NCBI RefSeq assembly: GCF_051175565.1
Contig: NZ_CP195105.1
Coordinates: 1,116,001 to 1,180,000 of the forward strand
Direction: 5' to 3'
Length of the DNA: 64,000 nucleotides
Origin: Daejeonia sp002484105
GTDB lineage: Bacteria > Bacteroidota > Bacteroidia > Flavobacteriales > Weeksellaceae
Both the position numbers and the translations under genes were made by a program. Of this stretch, positions 45,945 to 53,723 are shown piece after piece; positions within the stretch are counted from its first letter, which is position 1; each line of letters opens with the position of its first letter. Under the pieces are notes generated by a model, which was not told the origin of the DNA, ran no database searches, and was given only the letters and a program-made list of their open reading frames with translations.

Positions 45945-47072
45945 ATGCTGAAAAGAGTTATCCTTCTGGTCGGTTTTTTAACAACATTTTCACTTTCTTA
46001 TGCCCAGCACGAAGCTGCTCCTGCGGCTGAAAACGCTAATGCGCCGGCAACGGAACAGCTGACGGAACAGCAGAAAACCCAGATTGAAAATAAAGAGTAC
46101 ATCGATCATCACCTTCTTGACGCACATAGTTTCGATATAATGGTGACCAAAAGTGGTAAGCATATCGGTTTTTCTCTTCCCGTGATTTTCTATGACAAAG
46201 ATAATGGTGTGCAGGCGTTTATGAGTTCTGAATTCCATCACGGAGAAAGTGTTGTGAACAGAAACGGACATTACTACAAGCTCTTCCACGAAAAAATTTA
46301 CAAAACCGATGCTGCCGGAACCATCAATGTAAATGATCACGGACATGCTACCAATGAAAAAGTGCTGGATTTCTCCATCACCAAAAGTGTCTTTATGATT
46401 CTTTTTACGGCTTTGCTGATGATCTGGATTTTCGGTTCTATGGCAAAAAATTACAGAAAGTCGCCGATTCCGACAGGCGCAGGTAAGATTTTCGAGCCAC
46501 TGGTGATCTTCGTAAGAGATGAAATCGCCAAACCAAATATCGGCCCGAAATATAAAAAATACGTAAGCTATCTGCTCACGGTATTCTTCTTTATTCTGTT
46601 CCTTAACCTGTTCGGTCTGATGCCTTTCGGTATCAACGTAACAGGGAATATTGCCATTACTGTAGCTTTGGCACTGCTGACATTTGTCCTGACACAGTTT
46701 ACGGCCAACGGAAATTACTGGAAGCATATTTTCTGGATGCCGGGCGTGCCGGTTCCGATGAAGATTATCATGATGCCGATCGAACTTCTTGGCGTGTTTA
46801 TTAAGCCGTTTGCTTTGCTTATCCGACTTTTCGCCAATATGTCTGCAGGGCATATTGTGATTATGTCGCTTATCGCCTTGATTTATTATTTCAAAAATGT
46901 GATTGCCGGTGTGGCATTCCCGTTCCTTACATTCGTTATCTATCTGCTCGAAGTGCTGGTAGCCTTCCTGCAGGCATATATCTTCACCATGCTTTCTGCG
47001 GTATATTTCGGAATGGCCAATGAAGAGCATGGCCACGAAGGTGAAGAAGGAGAGGAAACCGCACACGCTTAA
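45945..47072 (+). CDS. atpB: ATP synthase Fo subunit a
   Basis: A 375-aa subunit a, longer than the usual 250-270 because of a signal-like N-terminus (MLKRVILLVGFLTTFSLSYA, 1-20) and a periplasmic extension of about 120 residues, typical of Bacteroidota. The essential proton-channel Arg is residue 294 (FALLIRLFANMSAGH). Five or six TM helices occupy about 145-365; a His/Glu-rich tail ends it. The ATG at 45945 is preferred over an in-frame ATG at 45864 because the latter overlaps the upstream gene, lies before the promoter box and would put the signal peptide 27 residues inside. Confidence 0.95.
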   Translation: MLKRVILLVGFLTTFSLSYAQHEAAPAAENANAPATEQLTEQQKTQIENKEYIDHHLLDAHSFDIMVTKSGKHIGFSLPVIFYDKDNGVQAFMSSEFHHGESVVNRNGHYYKLFHEKIYKTDAAGTINVNDHGHATNEKVLDFSITKSVFMILFTALLMIWIFGSMAKNYRKSPIPTGAGKIFEPLVIFVRDEIAKPNIGPKYKKYVSYLLTVFFFILFLNLFGLMPFGINVTGNIAITVALALLTFVLTQFTANGNYWKHIFWMPGVPVPMKIIMMPIELLGVFIKPFALLIRLFANMSAGHIVIMSLIALIYYFKNVIAGVAFPFLTFVIYLLEVLVAFLQAYIFTMLSAVYFGMANEEHGHEGEEGEETAHA

Positions 47073-47107
47073 TCTGAAAAGAAACTAATTTTTTAAAATT
47101 ATATATT

Positions 47108-47302
47108 ATGGAAATGCCAAAAATCGTTGGTGCAGGTTTAGTTGTAATCGGAACAGGTATCGGTATCGGTAAAATCGGTGCTGCTGCTCTGGAAGGTATG
47201 GCTAGACAGCCGGAACAGGCTGGTAAACTTCAGACTGCGATGCTTATTGCTGCAGCGCTTGTAGAAGGTGTTGCATTTGCTGCATTGTTTGCTGTAAACT
47301 AA
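47108..47302 (+). CDS. atpE: ATP synthase Fo subunit c
   Basis: A 64-aa two-helix proteolipid forming the rotor ring. Helix 1 holds the Gly-rich GTGIGIGKIG motif, the polar loop is ARQPEQAGKLQ, and helix 2 holds the proton-carrying Glu53 (AAALVEGVAF). No Gln in helix 1 and no Ser/Thr after the Glu, so H+ rather than Na+ coupling is expected. It is followed by a terminator-like hairpin before atpF. Confidence 0.96.
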   Translation: MEMPKIVGAGLVVIGTGIGIGKIGAAALEGMARQPEQAGKLQTAMLIAAALVEGVAFAALFAVN

Positions 47303-47324
47303 GAAGTTTCCCAAAAAAAAATGG

Positions 47325-47366
47325 ATCACCGGTCGGGAACGGTTGGTTACGCCCGGTGATTTTTTA
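47325..47366 (+). terminator. Terminator-like hairpin between atpE and atpF
   Basis: An 8-bp perfect stem ATCACCGG/CCGGTGAT (47325-47332 with 47353-47360), a 20-nt loop and six T. It lies 22 nt after the atpE stop, inside the operon, so it probably acts as partial attenuator or 3' stabiliser. Confidence 0.75.
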
Positions 47367-47402
47367 TTAAATCAATTTATTCAATTATAACATTTCATAT
47401 AT

Positions 47403-47903
47403 ATGGAAAATTTATTGGAACAGTTTTCATCCGGTCTGTTTATCATTCAGTCAGTTATTTTCGTGATTCTTCTTATTGTATTGGGAAAATTTGCGTGGAA
47501 ACCTATTTTGAAAGCACTGCATGACAGAGAAGTTTCTATTGTAGACTCTCTGAACCAGGCAAAACTTGCAAGAGAAGAAGTGCAGAATCTGAAAGCCGAA
47601 AATGAAAGCATCATCAAAGAAGCCAAAATTGAAAGAGATGCCATCCTGAAAGAAGCCCGCGAACTGAAAGACAAAATCGTAGGTGAAGCAAAGGATGCTG
47701 CAAAAACAGAAGGCGACAAAATGATTGAGCAGGCAAGACAGACGATACAGACGGAGAAATCTGCAGCCATGGCGGATATTAAGAGCCAGATCGGTGCACT
47801 CTCTGTAAATATTGCAGAACAGATCCTGAAACAAAAGCTGGACAATACACAGGCACAGGATACGCTGGTGGAAAACTATTTGAATACCTCTAATCTTAAC
47901 TAA
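47403..47903 (+). CDS. atpF: ATP synthase Fo subunit b
   Basis: A 166-aa peripheral stalk subunit: one N-terminal TM helix (about 9-30), then a long charged coiled coil (LAREEVQNLKAENESIIKEA and onward) that dimerises and contacts delta and F1. The length is normal. It starts 100 nt after atpE, behind the hairpin at 47325, and is 5 nt from atpH. Confidence 0.95.
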   Translation: MENLLEQFSSGLFIIQSVIFVILLIVLGKFAWKPILKALHDREVSIVDSLNQAKLAREEVQNLKAENESIIKEAKIERDAILKEARELKDKIVGEAKDAAKTEGDKMIEQARQTIQTEKSAAMADIKSQIGALSVNIAEQILKQKLDNTQAQDTLVENYLNTSNLN

Positions 47904-47908
47904 TAAGA

Positions 47909-48448
47909 ATGCTTACCAGTAAAGTAGCAAAACGATACGCACAGGGGCTTCTGGAGTTCACACAGGAAACCGGCCATACCGCGCAGGTTTTTGATGAGAT
48001 GAAGTCGGTGGTGAAGATTATGAACGAGTCCAAAGACCTGAACAGATTTTTTCAGACACCTTTTATCGATGTGAAGAAGAAGACCGCCGTGGCGGATGAA
48101 GTGTTCAGGAGTTTTTCTGAAGCTTCAAAGAATCTGATCAAGCTCGTCATCAGACATGGAAGAGAAAATCACCTGAAAGATATCGCTCACGAATTTGTCA
48201 ACAAAGTGGAAGATATGAATGGTGTGAAGAGAATCTCCCTCACAACTGCCGCTGCACTTTCCCAGAAAGTGGTGGATGATATTCTGAAAACATCAGGACT
48301 GATCCGTTCCGATGCCCGATTTGAACTCCATAGCCACATCAGACCCGAAATTCTTGGAGGCTATATCCTTCGCGTCGGAGACCAGCAGATTGATGCTTCT
48401 GTGAAATCCAAACTTAATGAGGTAAAAAAAGATTTTCAGTTAAATTAA
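47909..48448 (+). CDS. atpH: ATP synthase F1 subunit delta
   Basis: A 179-aa delta (OSCP) subunit connecting the b stalk to the top of F1. The N-terminal six-helix domain starts with the typical SKVAKRYAQGLLEFTQE, and the C-terminal part has LGGYILRVGDQQIDASVKSKL (delta signature GG..ir..d...D.sv...L). It is 5 nt downstream of atpF and 17 nt before atpA. Confidence 0.95.
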   Translation: MLTSKVAKRYAQGLLEFTQETGHTAQVFDEMKSVVKIMNESKDLNRFFQTPFIDVKKKTAVADEVFRSFSEASKNLIKLVIRHGRENHLKDIAHEFVNKVEDMNGVKRISLTTAAALSQKVVDDILKTSGLIRSDARFELHSHIRPEILGGYILRVGDQQIDASVKSKLNEVKKDFQLN

Positions 48449-48465
48449 GATAAATAACCATCATA

Positions 48466-50043
48466 ATGGCAGACATAAATCCGGCTGAAGTATCAGCCAT
48501 ACTAAAACAGCAGTTAGCTAATTTCGATACACAGTCCAACATTGAAGAAGTAGGAACTGTATTGACTATTGGTGACGGTATCGCACGTGTGTACGGTCTT
48601 GAAAACGTACAGTACGGCGAGCTGGTAAGGTTCGCCAGCGGCATTGAAGGGATCGTACTGAACCTTGAGGATGACAACGTTGGGGTAGCACTCCTCGGAG
48701 AATCCAAGCTTGTGAAAGAAGGAGATACCGTAAAAAGAACCGAAACCATTGCCTCTATCAAAGTGGGCGAAGGCCTCGTGGGAAGAGTCGTGGATACCCT
48801 GGGTAACCCGATAGACGGTAACGGTCCTGTAACCGGCGAGCTTCATGAAATGCCTCTCGAAAGAAAAGCGCCAGGAGTAATCTACCGTCAGCCGGTAAAC
48901 GAGCCGCTCCAGACAGGTATTGTGGCGATCGACTCCATGATCCCAATCGGAAGAGGACAGCGTGAGCTGATTATCGGTGACCGCCAGACGGGTAAAACCA
49001 CTGTGGCCATCGACACCATCCTGAACCAGAAAGAATTTTATGATGCAGGAAAACCTGTATATTGTATTTACGTGGCTGTAGGGCAGAAAGGCTCTACCGT
49101 TGCACAAATCGTACAGACCCTGAAAGATAAAGGAGCGCTGGCCTACACCATCGTAGTGGCCGCCAATGCCTCCGACCCTGCACCAATGCAGGTATATGCA
49201 CCGATGGCAGGAGCTGCTATCGGAGAATATTTCCGTGATACCGGCCGCCCGGCACTGATTGTTTATGACGACCTCTCCAAACAGGCGGTGGCGTATCGTG
49301 AACTTTCCCTGCTTCTGAGAAGACCACCAGGTCGTGAAGCCTACCCTGGCGACGTATTTTACCTGCACTCCCGGCTTCTTGAAAGAGCAGCAAAGGTAAT
49401 TGCAGACGACAGCATCGCAAAGCAGATGAATGACCTCCCTGAAACCCTGAAACCCATCGTGAAAGGTGGTGGTTCCCTGACGGCTCTTCCAATTATTGAA
49501 ACACAGGCAGGTGACGTATCTGCGTATATTCCGACCAACGTGATCTCCATTACAGATGGACAGATCTTCCTGGAATCCGATCTCTTCAATGCAGGGGTCC
49601 GTCCGGCAATTAACGTAGGGATTTCTGTTTCCCGTGTGGGAGGTAATGCACAGATCAAATCCATGAAGAAAGTATCCGGTACGCTGAAACTCGATCAGGC
49701 ACAGTACAAGGAACTTGAAGCGTTTGCAAAATTCGGTTCCGATCTGGATGCGGCAACCCTATCCGTGATCTCAAAAGGAGAGAAAAACGTAGAAATCCTG
49801 AAACAGCCTGTCAACTCTCCGCTTCGTGTGGAAGACCAGGTGGCTATGGTGTATGCAGGTACAGAAAACCTTCTGAAGAATGTTCCGGTAAGACGTGTGA
49901 AAGAATTTATGAAAGAATTTGTAGAATTTCTTCATGCAAAACATCCGGAAACCATGGCGGCAATCAAGTCCGGAAAAATTGACGGTGATATCACCAAAGT
50001 GCTGACAGAAAGCGCCAACGATATTGCATCAAAATATAATTAA
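48466..50043 (+). CDS. atpA: ATP synthase F1 subunit alpha
   Basis: A 525-aa regulatory nucleotide-binding subunit of F1. P-loop GDRQTGKT at residues 171-178, the arginine-finger region (SVSRVGGNAQIKSMKKVSG) and ERAAKVIADDS-type alpha motif near 300 are present. The length is as expected for Bacteroidota. It is followed by a structured 85-nt spacer and atpG. atpD and atpC are absent here, in keeping with the split ATP synthase loci of this phylum. Confidence 0.98.
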   Translation: MADINPAEVSAILKQQLANFDTQSNIEEVGTVLTIGDGIARVYGLENVQYGELVRFASGIEGIVLNLEDDNVGVALLGESKLVKEGDTVKRTETIASIKVGEGLVGRVVDTLGNPIDGNGPVTGELHEMPLERKAPGVIYRQPVNEPLQTGIVAIDSMIPIGRGQRELIIGDRQTGKTTVAIDTILNQKEFYDAGKPVYCIYVAVGQKGSTVAQIVQTLKDKGALAYTIVVAANASDPAPMQVYAPMAGAAIGEYFRDTGRPALIVYDDLSKQAVAYRELSLLLRRPPGREAYPGDVFYLHSRLLERAAKVIADDSIAKQMNDLPETLKPIVKGGGSLTALPIIETQAGDVSAYIPTNVISITDGQIFLESDLFNAGVRPAINVGISVSRVGGNAQIKSMKKVSGTLKLDQAQYKELEAFAKFGSDLDAATLSVISKGEKNVEILKQPVNSPLRVEDQVAMVYAGTENLLKNVPVRRVKEFMKEFVEFLHAKHPETMAAIKSGKIDGDITKVLTESANDIASKYN

Positions 50044-50128
50044 AATTAGTTGATGGCTGTTGGTTGATAGTTGATGAATCTGTTAAACTAGCAACCAACA
50101 ACCGACAACCAACAACTAAATATTCAAT
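50044..50128 (+). repeat. Structured low-complexity spacer between atpA and atpG
   Basis: It contains TGTTGGTTG (50058-50066) and its exact complement CAACCAACA (50092-50100), plus further CAACCAACAAC units up to 50117. It would fold into a hairpin. No gene. It is comparable in style to the rpoB-rpoC spacer. Confidence 0.6.
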
Positions 50129-50989
50129 ATGGCTAACTTAAAAGAAATCAGAGGAAGAATTGCTTCCATCTCATCAACGATGCAGATTACCAGCGCCATG
50201 AAGATGGTATCTGCAGCCAAGCTGAAAAAGGCTCAGGATGCGATTGTGATGCTTCGTCCTTATTCTGAAAAACTTCAGGAAATTATCCGAAACGTCAGCT
50301 CCAGTTCTGCCGGTGTTCCCTTTTCGGTTTATGCGCAAAACCGTGAAGTGAAACGCGTACTCTATATCCTTGTAACTTCCAACCGTGGTCTTGCCGGAAT
50401 GTTCAATTCTTCCGTGATCAAAGAATTCAACCACCAGATTCAGTCTGTGGGAAACAAAGAGATAGAAGTACTGACCATCGGTAAGAAAGCCTATGATGTT
50501 GTACGTAAAACTCAGGAAGTGTACCAGAATCAGAGTGCCGTTTTCGACAATCTGAATTTTGATACGGTTTCTGCTATCGCATATACGGTGATGGAAGATT
50601 TTGCTAAAGGAAAATTTGATGAAGTCTACTTGATTTATAATAAATTTATCAATGCCGCAACCCAGGAAGTGCAGACCGAAAAACTGCTTCCGATCTCTGT
50701 GCCACAGCAGGAACAACACGCTATCGAAACCGACTACATTTTCGAGCCGGGCAAAGAGGAAATTCTCACCAGCCTGATTCCTAAATCTATTAAAACGCAA
50801 CTCTTCAAAGGAGTTCTGGATTCTGTAGCTTCTGAACACGGAGCGAGAATGACGGCAATGCACAAAGCAACAGACAATGCGCAGGCTTTGAAAAATGATT
50901 TGGTTATTTATTACAACAAAGCCCGTCAGACAGCCATTACCAACGAAATTATCGAAATTGTTTCCGGAGCAGAATCCTTGAATTCTTAA
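50129..50989 (+). CDS. atpG: ATP synthase F1 subunit gamma
   Basis: A 286-aa central rotor shaft. N-terminal helix NLKEIRGRIASISSTMQITS followed by AMKMVSAAKLKKAQ, mid domain with YILVTSNRGLAGMFNSSVIK, and the C-terminal helix with EHGARMTAMHKATDNAQALK and NEIIEIVSGAESL. It is the last gene of the operon and is followed by a strong terminator. Confidence 0.97.
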   Translation: MANLKEIRGRIASISSTMQITSAMKMVSAAKLKKAQDAIVMLRPYSEKLQEIIRNVSSSSAGVPFSVYAQNREVKRVLYILVTSNRGLAGMFNSSVIKEFNHQIQSVGNKEIEVLTIGKKAYDVVRKTQEVYQNQSAVFDNLNFDTVSAIAYTVMEDFAKGKFDEVYLIYNKFINAATQEVQTEKLLPISVPQQEQHAIETDYIFEPGKEEILTSLIPKSIKTQLFKGVLDSVASEHGARMTAMHKATDNAQALKNDLVIYYNKARQTAITNEIIEIVSGAESLNS

Positions 50990-51016
50990 TTGGAAACAGA
51001 TTCGTAACCTTACAGG

Positions 51017-51041
51017 AGCACCCTTTTGGGGTGCTTTTTTT
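51017..51041 (+). terminator. Terminator of the atp operon
   Basis: A 7-bp perfect stem AGCACCC/GGGTGCT with loop TTTT, then T. Confidence 0.9.
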
Positions 51042-51090
51042 ATAGGGTATGTGACAAAAATGTCAGGGAAGCCAAATATATTTTTTTCTT

Positions 51091-51098
51091 TATCTTTG
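51091..51098 (+). promoter_or_regulatory. TAnnTTTG box of the CNNM/CorC gene
   Basis: TATCTTTG, 24 nt before the ATG at 51122. It supports the shorter start over an in-frame codon at 51026 that lies in the atp terminator. Confidence 0.55.
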
Positions 51099-51121
51099 CA
51101 TCATATTATTTAATTGCTCCC

Positions 51122-52483
51122 ATGGACTCGGACATAGTCAAGCTTTTACTGGCCATCTTTCTTGTTTTGCTGAATGGTTTTTTTGTAGCCGCAGAGTTCT
51201 CCATCGTCAAAGTACGTTATTCCCAAATACAGCTGAAAGCTGCCGAAGGCAATGCTATGGCCAAACAGGCCGAACATATTATCCGCAAACTCGATGCATA
51301 TCTTTCTGCAACACAGCTTGGGATTACGCTTGCATCTCTTGCTTTAGGTTGGGTGGGCGAAAGTGCCATGCATCATGTGGTGGAAAACTTTTTCACGTAT
51401 TTCAATTTTGAGCTGAGTGAAGCCACAATCACCACAGCTTCACTGATTATCAGTTTTATGCTTATTACCATTATGCATATCGTTTTTGGGGAGTTGGTGC
51501 CAAAATCTATTGCGATTCGCAAAGCAGAGGCAACATCGATGATGATTGCTTATCCGCTGAGGATTTTTGCTACCGTTTTTCAGCCGTTCATCTGGTTGAT
51601 GAATTCCATGTCCAACGGTTTCCTCAGGCTTATCAAGATTCATCCTGCCAATGATATGGACATCCATTCCACCGAAGAGTTGCAGCTCTTAGTGAAGCAG
51701 AGTGCCGATTCTGGTGAGATTGAGGAAGAGAACTATGAGATTATCAAAAATGCTTTTGACTTTACCGACCATTCTGCCAAACAGATTATGGTGCCACGTC
51801 AGAATATTCTTTCCATCGATATTGAGGATCCGATTGATGAGATCATCAATGTAATTATGGACAGTGGCTACTCGCGGATTCCTGTTTATGAAGATTCTAT
51901 CGACAATATTATCGGTATTCTTTACACAAAGGAAATTATCCGTGAATACGTCAAACGCAGTGGCAAACTGACACATGAGGATTTGCGTGAGCTGATGCGT
52001 GAAGCGTTCTTTGTCATCGGAAGCAAGAAAATATCCGATCTGCTGAAGATATTCCAGCTGAAGAAGCAGCATCTGGCCATCGTTATTGACGAATTTGGGG
52101 GCACAGAAGGAATCATTACGCTGGAGGATATTCTGGAGGAGCTCGTAGGAGAAATTCAGGATGAGGAGGATGATGAAGAAAAAATAGTGGACAAAGTGGG
52201 CGAAAATATTTATTGGGTTCAGGCTACTCAGCCTTTGGAAGAGATCAATGAATGCCTGCCGGCGGAACTTCCGCTTTCTGAAGAGGGAGACTACAATACG
52301 CTTGCCGGATTTATTCTCCACAAATTAGAGGATATCCCGGAAGAAAACCAGGAATTTGACATTATGGATTACCATTTCAAAATCCTGAAAATGCAGAATA
52401 AAAGTGTCGAACTTGTTGAACTGACCTACGAGAAACCGCATAAAGAGAGTGACGATGATGGGAACGAAATTCCGGAACACTGA
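51122..52483 (+). CDS. CNNM/CorC-like membrane protein (hemolysin family)
   Basis: A 453-aa inner-membrane protein. An N-terminal CNNM/DUF21 domain with three or four TM helices (about 1-185; NGFFVAAEFSIVKVR, LGITLASLALGWVGE, HIVFGELVPKSIAI) is followed by a CBS pair (about 205-335; MVPRQNILSIDI, IVIDEFGGTEGIITLEDILE) and a C-terminal CorC/HlyC domain (about 350-435; DYNTLAGFILHKLEDIPEEN). The family is linked to Mg2+/Co2+ export; the old hemolysin name is not meaningful. The start follows from the promoter box and the terminator of the previous operon. Confidence 0.93.
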   Translation: MDSDIVKLLLAIFLVLLNGFFVAAEFSIVKVRYSQIQLKAAEGNAMAKQAEHIIRKLDAYLSATQLGITLASLALGWVGESAMHHVVENFFTYFNFELSEATITTASLIISFMLITIMHIVFGELVPKSIAIRKAEATSMMIAYPLRIFATVFQPFIWLMNSMSNGFLRLIKIHPANDMDIHSTEELQLLVKQSADSGEIEEENYEIIKNAFDFTDHSAKQIMVPRQNILSIDIEDPIDEIINVIMDSGYSRIPVYEDSIDNIIGILYTKEIIREYVKRSGKLTHEDLRELMREAFFVIGSKKISDLLKIFQLKKQHLAIVIDEFGGTEGIITLEDILEELVGEIQDEEDDEEKIVDKVGENIYWVQATQPLEEINECLPAELPLSEEGDYNTLAGFILHKLEDIPEENQEFDIMDYHFKILKMQNKSVELVELTYEKPHKESDDDGNEIPEH

Positions 52484-52487
52484 GGAC

Positions 52488-52796
52488 ATGGGTTTGCCTG
52501 CAAACATACAACTATATGACGGAAATCCGGAACAGCGGCCGGAAGAAGACGTTTTGGTGCTCGACGAAACCGGCCAGCAGAACAAGCTTGTTCTGTATAA
52601 TGATGATGTCCATACATTTGACTATGTGATTGAATGCCTGATCGAGATCTGTTTGCATAGCTTTAGGCAGGCAGAGCAGTGCACCCTTATCGTACATTAC
52701 AAGGGGAAATGCACCGTCAAAACAGGTAGTATGGAGCTACTGAAGCCCATGCATGAAAAACTGACCTCCCGGGACCTTACCAGTGAGATAGTGTGA
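52488..52796 (+). CDS. clpS: ClpS, Clp protease adaptor
   Basis: A 102-aa adaptor that hands N-degron substrates to ClpA/ClpC. The core LVLYNDDVHTFDYVIECLIE with the Asp-Asp pair for substrate binding is clear, then QAEQCTLIVHYKGKCTVKTG. The ATG at 52488 lies 4 nt after the preceding stop and gives the usual length; in-frame ATGs at 52455 and 52458 would overlap the previous gene. It is likely translationally linked to the CNNM/CorC gene. No Clp ATPase is encoded nearby. Confidence 0.85.
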   Translation: MGLPANIQLYDGNPEQRPEEDVLVLDETGQQNKLVLYNDDVHTFDYVIECLIEICLHSFRQAEQCTLIVHYKGKCTVKTGSMELLKPMHEKLTSRDLTSEIV

Positions 52797-52878
52797 TCTC
52801 TGATTCCATCCAGGATATATGAAGTAAATCTTGTGGTTCTTTACGACAATATATGCTTTTTATCCTCCAAATAATTTG

Positions 52879-52945
52879 CGAACGATAGTATTACTTAGTC
52901 TTCTGTTAATGTGGTTGTGGGTAGCTCTTTTTACGGATATTTTTC
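52879..52945 (-). repeat. Repeat copy A, gene-end like
   Basis: It shares GCGAACGATA, TGTTAATGTGGTTG and CTCTTTTT...GGATATTTTTC with copy B at 53579-53650. On the minus strand it reads like a protein C-terminus (KELPTTTLTED then stop) that continues the regulator remnant. Confidence 0.6.
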
Positions 52946-53195
52946 TTGTTCTTTAAGTTCTTTTGCTTTATAAAATCTGTCGGGCGGATGCATTTCCTGA
53001 AAGAGATCAGAAAAATTCTGACGGGGTGAGATACCGCATTTTTTAGTCAAGCCTTCAATTGTATATTTCAGAAACTAACTTGTGTGTAATGGATACGCAA
53101 CTCATTCGGATAAGTATTGAAATTCTTAGCTTTAAATTCGTTGACGACAAAAGAGAGCTAAGCCGTATTGGTATTGAAGTTGCTGTTGTGTAATT
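52936..53195 (-). pseudogene. Decayed AraC-HTH domain of a TPR-type regulator
   Basis: On the minus strand, one frame reads SNFNTNTA-stop-LSFVVNEFKAKNFNTYPNELRIHY (53190 to about 53085). After a frameshift a second frame reads YTIEGLTKKCGISPRQNFSD then LFQEMHPPDRFYKAKELKEQ (about 53070 to 52945). Together they match the DNA-binding domain at the C-terminus of the regulators at 57902 and 60029 (LETNSKYLNEILKTHKGKTF; VCGFASREVFTIAFKK). At least one stop and one frameshift make it non-functional. The TPR part is not recognisable. Confidence 0.7.
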
Positions 53196-53578
53196 TCCTT
53201 TTTTAGAAATTCCCTTTTTTGTTTAAAATTACCGAGTTTTTGTAAATATCACTAATTGCCAATTCTGGAATACCAGTCTTGTTCTCTTTTAATTCATAGG
53301 ACGAAGCTATCATTATATCAAAAAATTCCATTTTTGTAAAGTGGTCTGTACGGAACAGGATGGCCAAATTTTTGAAATGAGCACTTTCTTTTTTATGAAA
53401 TTCGTATTTTCTGCTCCTGTTTTATTTGCATAGCCAGCGAGAGAAAAGAAGTGATTGGGGGTGTTTTTTTTACTACTCTGAAGGCTAATTTTTAACTCCT
53501 CTCTTAGAATCAGACTAAAAAGAACCTGGTTTTTTTTTATTGTAAGGAGGGATTTGAGGCAAAACAGCAGAATCATCT

Positions 53579-53650
53579 GCGAACGATAATATTTGCCTAA
53601 TCTCTTGTTAATGTGGTTGCAAGCAGTTCTTTTTGCCGTGTGTTTTTCCA
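53579..53650 (-). repeat. Repeat copy B, gene-end like
   Basis: A second, diverged copy of the sequence at 52879-52945. The minus strand reads KNTRQKELLATTLTRD then a stop, a cleaner version of the same C-terminal sequence. Nothing recognisable of the rest of the gene remains upstream of it. Confidence 0.6.
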
Positions 53651-53723
53651 TAAAACCTAACAATCATCTTTCCCGCAATACCGTCATTTTACTGTTCATT
53701 TGCATCATAAAAATTTATAAATT

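Larger units (their letters stand above)
52797..53723. other. Degenerate intergenic region
   Basis: 927 nt without an intact gene. It contains minus-strand remains of an AraC-HTH regulator (52936-53195), a further minus-strand coding-like stretch (about 53220-53470, frames broken), and two diverged copies of a 70-nt sequence (52879-52945 and 53579-53650). Confidence 0.7.

Noticed and set aside
53313..53663. 116-codon minus-strand frame
   Set aside because: It joins repeat copy B in a non-native frame to unrelated broken sequence. The coding-like parts continue in other frames, so this is a chance fusion within decayed DNA.
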